The position numbers were made by a program, and so were the translations under genes. This document shows, one piece after another, positions 55,820 to 64,000 of a stretch of 64,000 nucleotides of DNA. Source of the DNA: Cocos nucifera (lineage: Eukaryota; Streptophyta; Magnoliopsida; Arecales; Arecaceae); contig QRFJ01000755.1 in the NCBI GenBank assembly GCA_006176705.1, positions 1,425,525-1,489,524 of the forward strand, given 5' to 3'. Each line of letters begins with the position of its first letter. Position 1 is the first letter of the stretch. The notes beneath the pieces were generated by a model. It was given only the letters and a program-made list of their open reading frames with translations, was not told the origin of the DNA and did not search any database.

Positions 55820-56119
55820 CCTCGAAATTTTTCTTGCACAAGTCCTCAATAATTTAGGATTACTTTTATCTCAAGTCATATCATCTTCTAATTTTTCAAA
55901 ATTAAATCTTTTATCTTTCAAATCAAATTATTATTTTGGTCGGCTTGAAGATTATTTAAACCGCCATGCTTCCACTGCATACTCTAATTTAAATCCATCA
56001 ATCTACTTATATCAAATCTAAGTTTTCAAATTATTACAGTTAATATCATCCTAATGTCCTTAATGTCTATCCATCTATACTCATATATGATTCTATATGT
56101 CATAATTTATCTACTAATA
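55820..56119 (-). other. remaining interior of the gypsy-type element
   Basis: AT-rich, 300 bp, no ORF. Begins with 'cctcgaaatttttcttgc', the conserved 3' sequence next to the polypurine tract, and ends at the primer site. It shows that gag-pol is absent, not merely interrupted. Confidence 0.65.
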
Positions 56120-56130
56120 CTCTAATACCA
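56120..56130 (-). other. primer-binding site of the gypsy-type element
   Basis: Plus strand ctctaatacca, in element sense TGGTATTAGAG, a tRNA-iMet type site, two bases before the LTR. Confidence 0.6.
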
Positions 56131-56173
56131 TATTAATTATCATACTCCTAATCTGAGATTTGCAAGTCAAGAG

Positions 56174-57125
56174 TATAGGATTTGGTGTGGTGCTCCCAAG
56201 CCTTGGGAGGCCATGCGAGGAGTCAGGGCATTGGCTCTAGGAGACTAGGATAGATCATGTGGTCCTAGAGCTAGGATAGGATTGTCCTAGGATGGAGGTG
56301 GTGTGTAGCCCCCCACAAGCTTGAGGTCCATGTGTTGAGGAGCTTGGTTGGTGCTTTGAAGATCTGGGATATAAGGTGGAGCAAGAAACTAAAACCAAGG
56401 AATGAAGACTGCAGAGAAGGCAATTTCTACAGTTAGTCGGCTCAGTCTCAAACTGGATTGGCTAAGTTTAAGTAGATAAATCAAATAGAAAGATGCACAT
56501 TCGGAACTATAGGTATGGCATACAATTGGATCGACTTAGTGCCAGACTGAGCCAACCTAGTCTCAGGTTAGCCGACTCAATATTGAGACTGAGCCGACTT
56601 AGTGCACAGGTAAAGATATGCAAAAGATTTGTTTGGGGCTAGAATCTGGGTTGATCCTAGAGGTTTTAAGGCCTGATTTAAGAGATCTTAAGGAGGCTAA
56701 CTTATGTATGAGTTGGGTTTAGATCCAAAAGATAAGAGCATGGGAGACATGGGTGTACATGGGCTCGATGAGTGCTTTCATTTATTAGGTTAGTCAGGAA
56801 AGTTTTTTATCGGATCTAATGGATATGTATAAATATATAGGTTGGATTAGGATTTCAAGAAGATTGAATTATAGATCTTTTCTCTCTCAATCTCTTTTCT
56901 CTCTTCTTTATAGTGTTGCTGCCCTAGGTCTTAAAGAAGCCCTAGAGAGGAGGGGCACCTCCCTCAAGCCCTAGGAGAGAGGCATCCCATTACAGATCTA
57001 GGTGATGGATTGGTGGTATATTGCTCTTAAAGAACATCAAAGGTCTCTCTAGATCCATGCTAAAGATCAGGGGTTTCTGCAATAATTGACATCAGAGCTA
57101 GATGATGCTAGAATGCTGTGCAATA
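56174..57125 (+). repeat. 5' LTR of copy B
   Basis: 952 bp, collinear with 58914-59869. TATAAATA at 56828-56835. Confidence 0.85.
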
Positions 57126-57127
57126 AT

Positions 57128-57146
57128 TAGTATCAGAGCCTGATGG
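57128..57146 (+). other. primer-binding site of copy B
   Basis: TAGTATCAGAGCCTGATGG, one change from TGGTATCAGAGCC, directly after the 5' LTR. The same site and following bases as in copy A. Confidence 0.8.
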
Positions 57147-57383
57147 TGCGTGAAAGAGAAGAAGTCATATAGGATGAAATCAAAAATCTACACAAGTATT
57201 TCATGGTATATCTCAGATCTACCTTTGTTATTACTATGGTTTGGCCAACCAAGAGCAGTAGGTTGAAGGTGGAGGTTGAAAGAATTAATGAAAAGGATTT
57301 TTTTCTCGAGATGGAAGGTTTGGATGCATGATTTACTGGTTGGTCTTGGTAGAAAGGTCAGGGTGTATGATGATTAGGTGATA

Positions 57384-57512
57384 GACAGGGAGTATTGAAG
57401 TGCTGCAGTAGCACTTTTCTAAAGATATAGGACTGAGAGAGGCTCAACAGTATAGCAGCTGAGGAAGGTATCTCAGTAGAAAGTATTAGAGTTCTCTAGG
57501 AAGATGGGTAGT
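57384..57512 (+). repeat. internal direct repeat, first unit (copy B)
   Basis: Contains 'gcacttttctaaagatatag' and 'ggtatctcagtagaaagt'; repeated at 57937-58071. Counterpart of 10133-10257 in copy A. Confidence 0.75.
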
Positions 57513-57936
57513 ATAGGGCTATTTAATGGATGAAGAGATATCACCTAAGGGATAACGGTCGAAGGAAGGTTGAAAAGTGATTATATGTCCTTTGGTTGCA
57601 AAAAAGTGGGAAAGTAGTTAGAGATGCATTCAATGGATCGACTAGAGCAGAAATTTATGAAGCCTTGGAGGTGATGGAGATGGTTAATCCATGGAGTGTT
57701 GGAGCAGGTTCAGAGGAAGTGGAAGTCCTCGATGGTTTTGGAGGTACTCATAGGGTTGTAGAGTATCTGAGATGGAAGATGCGATGGTGGAGGTTCAGGA
57801 AGTTAGGACTAGATGGCTGATCTTGGATCAAGTTTCTTCTGTAGGAGCCCTAGAAAGAGTCGTGATTCAGATGGAGATTGGATTATGTATAGTAAGAGAG
57901 GATCTGAATACCTATAAGGAGGCAGTGTCGAGATGA

Positions 57937-58071
57937 GGCATGAATGGAGTACTGGAGTGCTGCAATAGTGCTTTCCTAGAGGCATGGGGCTGGGAGAGGC
58001 TCGGTGGTGTAGTAGCCAAGAAAGATATCTCAACAGAGAGTATCATGAGACATCTTAGGAAGACTGAAAGT
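57937..58071 (+). repeat. internal direct repeat, second unit (copy B)
   Basis: Contains 'gctttcctagaggcatgggg' and 'gatatctcaacagagag'. The ORF 57809-58033 (minus) is its shadow. Confidence 0.75.
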
Positions 58072-58913
58072 AGGTTTCAAGGAGAGCCAGGAAGTCTCAA
58101 GAGCCTCAGGATGAGATAGGTGGATCTGAGCTCAGAATAGGGTTAGAGCTATAGTTCCTTCGGGTGCAATTGAAGCGATGGTTGGTGCAGGGATAGAGAT
58201 AAAATTTTCTAGAGTTCAGTCACTAATTTAAAGAGTTAGATAAACTCTTGGATTTTTGAGGTGCTCATGGGTTGCGAAGGTATCCGAGATGGCTACGAAG
58301 GGATCTACGGAGTGTGGAGGATTCGAAGAGATTGTGATAGTGTTCAAGGTGTAGTGGTAGACTCAGCAGGACAGCATTGAATGGTTGGCCTCAGATGATT
58401 TGGTGATAAAATCAGCTTCTGGGGCATCAAGGAGACTTCGATTTTAGATGGAGTACCGGGCAGAGGTGGCTTCATCGATAGAGAGGATTTGACACGAGTT
58501 CAGAGCGAAAGGATGTAGAGGAAGGAGCGATATCCTAGCACCAGTATCGAAAATGCACAGTTCTAGGTAGAGCAGCATATGTAGGAGGACAGACGTAATT
58601 TTGAGAAGATCGTGTCAGGATATGCAGCGAGTGTCGATATAGGAATACTGCGGATTCTCTAGGAAAGTTCAAGAGAAAGTGATGTAGTTGCTAAGTAGAA
58701 GAGATCCAACAATTCTAGGATCGTGCAAAGAAGCAAGATAAGATCTTCAACGGTGGAGGCATCATCCCAAAGGCCTCAAAAGATGCACAACAACTGAAGA
58801 GGATTAGCGGAGATGATGTTTGCATAAGGGGCTATCAGGGTGCGTGCAATAGTAGGATCATGCAGGAGGACATTGTCAAGTGTATTGAGATTTGAAGGTA
58901 CCAAGGTAGAGAT

Positions 58914-59869
58914 TGTAGAATTTAGTATGATGCTCTCAAGCCTTGGAAGGCTACGGAAGGAGCCAAAGCATTGGCTCTGAAAGATTAGGATAGGTATGGT
59001 TCTAGGGCTAGGATAAGAGTTATCCTAGGATGGAGGTGGTGTGTAGCCCTTCATGGGCTTGAGGTCCAGGTGTTGAGGATCTTGAGGAATTTGGTTGGTG
59101 TTTCGGAGATCTGAGATACTAGATGGAGCAAGAAATCAAAGCCAAGGCATGAAGACAGCAGAGAGGGCAATTTTTATAGGTTAGTTGGCTCAGTCTTAGA
59201 CTAAATCGGCTAAGTCTCACTGGACAGGCCAAATAAAAAGATGTGCATTTGGGACTGCAGGCATAGCACACAACTGGGCCGACTTAGTGCCAGACTGAGT
59301 CGATCCAGTCTCAGGTTAGTCAGTTCAGTCTCAGCACTGAGCTGGCTCAGTGCACGGGTAGAGATACACAAAAGGTCTATTTAGGACTAGGGTCTGGGTT
59401 GATCCTAGGGATCTTAAGGCTTGGTTTAAGAGGTCTTAAGGGGCTAACTCATGTATTGTTCGGATTTAGATCCAGAAGATGAGAGCATGGGAGATATGGG
59501 TGTACATGGGCTCGATGAGTACTTTCATGTATTGGGTTAGCCAGGAGAGTTTTTGGTCAGACCTAATGGCTAGTATAAATACATAGATTGTATTAGGGTT
59601 TCAAGAAAACTGGAATATAAATCTTTTCTTCCTCAATCTTTCTTCTCTTTTCTCTCGTGTTGCCGCCCTAGGTCTTGAAGAAGCCCTACAGAGGAGGGGC
59701 GCTTCCCTCAAGCTCTAGGAGGGAGGAGCTCCATCATAAATCCAGGTGGTAGATCGATGGTATATTACCCTTAGAGAACGTCAAAGATCTCTTCAGGTCC
59801 ACACTAAAGTTCAGGGATTTTCATAATAATTGGCATTAAAGCTAGGTAATATCAGGATGCTGCGCAACA
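58914..59869 (+). repeat. 3' LTR of copy B
   Basis: TGTAGAATTTAG to GCGCAACA, 956 bp, preceded by 'aaggtagagat' as polypurine-like tract. TATAAATA at 59574-59581. Confidence 0.85.
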
Positions 59870-60526
59870 AAGAAGTCATGGTAACCACCGCATACTTATA
59901 GAGAACTCTCTTCACAAGCATGCAAGGCATTCCAAACATGATATCAATACATCATAGTGAAAATCATAATAAATTAAGTCTAAAATTTAATTATATAAAA
60001 TCAACTTTAATCTCTTACAAAGTTCTAACAATATTCAGAAAGTCTTATATCAATTAAGCCTCGAATAAAAATCTTGTAAATCATATTAATAAGTCTATAT
60101 CTAAATGTCACTATCAAATCTTGCCTCTAAACTTACTCCCATATCAAAATCCTGAGTCAAGCTCGTCCACTGAATCTATAGAAATAATAAAATTTAGAGT
60201 AATAAGCTAGATAGCCCAGTAAGCAATGTTTACTTTTGTTAGATATATAAAATCAGTAATAATAATATTCTAAAAATAGCATGTAAAGTTCATTAATTCA
60301 AAAATATACAATGTTGACTCAAAATTAGATCCATGCAAACTCATTCATTCAAATTGAATCTTTCCAAAATTTATTTTTAAATTCATAAATTAATTTCTTT
60401 TAAAACATCACGTTCATCTTAATAGTTATAAACTAAATCAACGTATCACTGAATAACCTCTATTGGCAGGGTATTAAAGTATTAGCGCACAACCCTCACT
60501 AGTAGGGTATCGAAATATCAGCACAC

Positions 60527-62748
60527 TATTAGAAGTCAGATTGATCGATACATGTAAAACTTTCTATGAATATATTTTATAATTATTTAACTTATTAATA
60601 AAATTTAGATTATTTTAGCATTCATATTTGTGTTGAATTGCATCTATAAATCATCCATTGGGTTAATAGGTATGATAATACATATTTTTAAGAGTTGAGA
60701 ATTTGAGATATGTATTATTATAATTAACTCATAAACTATTTCTGATCATAGGATTATCATAAGGATGATGATCGATCTAGAAGATTGGTGTACGATCACT
60801 TTCTTCAAATAGATAAGTCCTAAATTTATGGTATAGAGATACTGAAGCAAAAGTACAGATACTTGTTAAGAATAAGAGTATTGAGCGTGATCAATTTCGT
60901 GCAGTCATAAGAAAGTCTATCATCTCATTAGTAATATGCTCATTGCTGTAATTATGTATTTGATTCTATGACCTGAGGAGCATCAATAATTCATCTTGAA
61001 GGTGCTATAGTTTGACTATACCATAACTCGGTCTCCTAGTCACATAGAATCTTGAGGTATATATTAACTATAGTATGTTTATTATAGAAATTGAATTATA
61101 CTAAGATGAGATCTATCAACCTCGATAGAGGAGTAGTCCTATGGAGATCATAAAATTGAGTCATAAAGACCATGGCCATGGTAGCGTGAAATAATAGAAA
61201 GAAGTTTTTAATAGAATTTTACATCAGACTTAAATCGATTGATTCTATCATATAATGGACATGAGGTTTGATGAGTTAACCTTGACCTCAGTCCTATCGA
61301 AACTCATGATAGAAGAATCAAATCATATGATAATTGCACCAAGAGATTCTTATTCAGTTCTGATGGATTGCCACTACATACTGCTATGTGTTACTAATGG
61401 ATTGTGAGATCAATTAGAATTATCTTGATGATCGATAATTCTAATTGGATGAATTAGAAAAAAATTTGATCCATTGAAAAGAGTTTCGATGATGTCGATG
61501 ATGGAGATCATGACATGTTCCATTACCATGTAGAATTGAACTTATGGGCCCATACAATCAAGGGTTTTAGTTCTCGATGTTTCAATTGGACTCATACAGT
61601 CTGATTGAATTAAATTTGATTCTATTGGATTCAACAAAATCATTCTAGCACATGATTAAATCCAATTTCTCCTACTTTGGATGCCCTATTGGATTAGGTT
61701 TAGCTAAATTAGATTTGGCTCGAAAAGACACCAAGAGTTGGTGTGCCCTAGAACTTTTGAATAGATAAGATTGAGGGGGTGCCAAGTGTGGACTGCCCTC
61801 TCTTTCTGTTTCTTTCTTTTGTGCACAGATGTGAAGGGGCACACGCCCCCTAGATTTTCTCTGGGTGCATGCACCATCTAAATGGAAGAAATGGGGCGCA
61901 CACCCCTTGGTTACTTTTTGGTGTGCACCTCATGCATATAGGGATGAGAGGTTATTCATCTGAATTTAAACAAAAATGTTGTTTGGATTTAATTTAAATG
62001 AGAAGGAAGAGATATGTGGGGTGCCAACCACCCTTATCTAGATAAGGGTGGTGCATGCCATAGACAAATTTTGTTTGACAAATATTATGTAGAATAAGCG
62101 TGGGGCGTCACATTATTCAGAGAGTCCTGCTTTATGTCTTTGACCCAGTCAATGACTCAAAGCCTAAGGACTTTTGATTTTCTATTTCTATAAATAGGAA
62201 CCTGCTAAACTATTTAGCTATACAATTTTAGAAACTACAAAAGCTCTATCATTCCTCTTCCTCACCTCTTTCCTCTCTTCTCCACTTCCTCTCTCTCTCT
62301 CTTACCCAAAGGAGTTATGCTGATTCTATTCAAAGTATTTGAAGGGTTGGATGCTGTCTGCGCAAGAGAAGAAGGAGAAGCAATTATGTGCTGATCGAGT
62401 TGCTGCCGACGATTAGATTGAAGGCAGATTCAAGAGATCTAGATTTAACTTACTGAAGTCAGATCAGAATCGGAGAAGATATCTAGATCTAAGCTCGAGT
62501 GGATACCTGTAGAGACCGGGTGCATGCACGGCTCAATGGTGACCTCGATCTATTTCAATCATCAGATTGTAGAGATCATCAACCTGCATAAGGTGATGTG
62601 ATCACCTCTTGAATGCAGGCTTTAATATATATGTTATATGCTAATTTTTATATTTAGATCTATGAACCATAAGCTGGATCGGATTCAAAAGTTTTGAATT
62701 CTGCTACATCTGATCCGATCTAATTTAGCTAGCAGAATAATTCCTACA
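60527..62748 (+). repeat. 5' LTR of the right-hand copia element
   Basis: Starts TATTAGAAGTCAGATTG (TG decayed to TA) where the gypsy minisatellite breaks off, and ends TTCCTACA just before the primer site. It includes two near-inverted CACC/GGTG words around 61840-62060 ('cacacgccccc', 'gcgcacacccc') and a TATA box. Its 3' partner is outside the window. Confidence 0.7.
62189..62196 (+). promoter_or_regulatory. TATA box of the right-hand copia LTR
   Basis: TATAAATA in the context 'ttctatttctataaatagg', followed about 75-100 bp later by a CT-rich stretch typical of the transcribed leader. Confidence 0.6.
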
Positions 62749-62750
62749 AT

Positions 62751-62768
62751 TGGTATTAGAGCTAGGTT
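62751..62768 (+). other. primer-binding site of the right-hand copia element
   Basis: TGGTATTAGAGCTAGGTTG, close to TGGTATCAGAGCCAGGTT, the complement of the initiator tRNA-Met 3' end, two bases after the LTR. Confidence 0.85.
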
Positions 62769-64000
62769 GATGGTTCATAGATCTAGATTACAATTTTGAT
62801 GAGATAAAAAATAGCATTAGATAAAAAATGCATAAGATGTGTTTTTCAAAGATACATGAGATGTATATGTTCAAAGCATGTTTAGGTTAGATCTATTTTC
62901 ATATCGAAGATATATGCATGTGTAGATTTTGTTTTAAATCTTAGTAGCATAGTACTTGGAATGAGATAGTCACCATGGCCGTCCAGTCATAAGAGAAAAA
63001 AATATTTAAAGGCTCTCTTTTTTCATTCGATGGGATGCTCTTATAGCCGTAGGGGTGCCGCTTGTGATGGTTCTCATAAAGAAGAACAGCGAAAAGATGA
63101 ACTTACTTTCTGCTCAACCCTAGATCCAAAAATTTTAGGATCTATTTTATGATGTTTTGAATAATATTTAGATTTAAAATAGTTTTGACATCTAAACATA
63201 AATCCTTGTTACACTTAATTAAGAGTTAAAGTATGAAATTGAATAGATAAAAAATTATGAATTAAAAGATCTAAGACAATTTCATAATATATGGATTCAA
63301 GGTGTGGATAGCTTAATTAGGTCTAGCATGAGCAATTTATCAAATCGAATCAAGTGTTGGTTAGGATGAGATCAAAAGTGCTCTATGACTAGCCCAAAAA
63401 GTTATAAGTTTGGTCAAGATTGATTAACAGCCATATATTATCGATCATCTTAAAATCTAATCTAGCTCAACGGTTTGAGCCTAAATTATAGGCTAATATG
63501 ATCAATTCTAAATTGACAAATTGGTGTCAACGGTAAGTTTGGTAAATGCGATCGATGGTCATTAATTAGGAGCTACTCGCATAGATTGAGTCTATGGCAA
63601 GTTAATGCATAGTATATTCCTCCTACCGATCTCACTTACCTGGCCAATTGGGTCGATTTAGTTTTGAATTGGATTACCAATAATTCAAGCTGGTCCATGC
63701 CATTAGATTAGTCACAATAGTTATGACTAGCTAATTAAGGATGAGAACTAAATAAAATCTTACTATAAAATATTAAGTCATATGGTCTTTCACCGTTATA
63801 GTTGTGCAGGCCCATCCCAAAGTTGATTATTTTCAGTTGGATATGGTGGTTCAATTGCATCGGAAAGATGCAACTATATTATTAGGCATAAGATGTTATG
63901 GGATAGAGAAAAGGTTGGGCTCAATATTCGATCCGAATACAGTGAGGGTCCCAATCATTGCAAGAAATATATAATTTAGCAACAAAAATTATACAATGGA
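62769..64000 (+). other. ORF-less leader of the right-hand copia element
   Basis: 1.2 kb without an ORF above 60 codons. 'cctaccgatctcacttacct' at about 63622 and 'caagctggtccatgcca' at about 63688 are collinear with the leader at 39270-39355. Confidence 0.6.

Larger units (their letters stand above)
56174..59869 (+). mobile_element. non-autonomous LTR retrotransposon, copy B
   Basis: LTRs 56174-57125 and 58914-59869 begin TATAGGATTTGG or TGTAGAATTTAG and end GCGCAACA (decayed GTGCAATA in the 5' LTR). AAGAG (56169-56173) and AAGAA (59870-59874) flank it as a target duplication. The uninterrupted site 'gagtcaaggggtcatggc' is present at 17452. The interior of 1.8 kb is collinear with copy A (for example 'tagagatgcattcaatggat' with 'tagggatgcattcaatggtt') and has no long ORF. 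Size 3.7 kb. Confidence 0.88.
17419..60526 (-). mobile_element. Ty3/gypsy-type element with ~330-bp interior, expanded by insertions
   Basis: On the plus strand the order is: LTR in pieces 17419-17990 and 49201-50821, polypurine tract (reverse), short interior, primer site (reverse), second LTR in pieces 56133-56173 and 59870-60526. Sequence at 17430-17990 aligns with 56145-56173 plus 59875-60420. The minisatellite at 49229 aligns with 60448. The LTR edge GGGGTATCACA, reading TGTGATACCCC in element sense, and the neighbouring GAAATTTTG/TCCTCGAAATTTTT are typical of the 3' end of plant chromovirus-like gypsy elements. With nested insertions removed it has about 2.2-kb LTRs and no coding region, so it is non-autonomous or internally deleted. 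Confidence 0.7.
56133..60526 (-). repeat. 5' LTR of the gypsy-type element, split and truncated
   Basis: Pieces 56133-56173 and 59870-60526. The first is collinear with 17419-17460 and the second with 17460-17990 and then 49205 onward. It ends within the minisatellite (60448-60525), where a copia LTR begins at 60527. Confidence 0.65.
60527..64000 (+). mobile_element. copia-type retrotransposon, 5' part
   Basis: A 2.2-kb 5' LTR, a primer site and leader sequence are in the window; the rest lies beyond 64000. The leader shares 'ctcacttacctggcc' and surrounding words with the two copia elements described above, which supports the copia assignment although no pol is visible here. Confidence 0.7.

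Overview
This window is AT-rich, intron- and repeat-dominated plant nuclear DNA. I find no intact host gene, rRNA or tRNA gene. The LTR and primer-site types, the CACTA and hAT remnants and the very long nested insertions suggest a large-genome monocot. A palm is my guess, but this is inference from repeat style and not from a species marker.

Almost everything can be read as transposons inserted into transposons. From left to right: (1) 1-4123 is weakly structured DNA with the end of an old LTR (255-450) and a degenerate minisatellite. (2) 4124-14550 is an LTR split by a CACTA transposon (4995-14174, 3-bp target duplication ATC). That CACTA carries a broken Transposase_24-like gene, which is itself split by a 3.6-kb non-autonomous LTR retrotransposon (8953-12546). 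(3) 14551-17418 looks like internal sequence of the first LTR element, with a decayed antisense ORF. (4) From 17419 to 60526 lies one minus-strand Ty3/gypsy-type element with about 2.2-kb LTRs and only about 330 bp between polypurine tract and primer site, expanded to 43 kb by insertions. Its left LTR holds a second CACTA (17991-49200). That CACTA contains an Athila/Tat-like gypsy element (19716-34166), split by a minus-strand Ty1/copia element (21549-32454, duplication GTTAC), and also a plus-strand copia element (35179-47003) split by a solo LTR (41451-42878). Its short internal region holds a third CACTA (50849-55816, duplication TGT) with two nested hAT-like elements. Its right LTR holds the second copy of the non-autonomous LTR family (56174-59869) and is cut at 60527 by a copia 5' LTR that runs off the window.

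All coding sequence seen is transposon protein in decay: copia protease, integrase, reverse transcriptase and RNase H; two CACTA Transposase_24-like genes; and one antisense ORF of a retroelement. Many stops, and substitutions at integrase catalytic positions, indicate that none is functional.

The features most worth following up are a roughly 930-bp long hairpin conserved inside two different CACTA elements; a family of ORF-less LTR elements with a conserved internal duplication and a pre-insertion (empty) site elsewhere in the window; a gag-less leader ending in a splice-acceptor-like site just before the pol ATG in copia elements; and LTR-borne minisatellites. Boundaries were read by eye from direct and inverted repeats; no alignment or database search was run.
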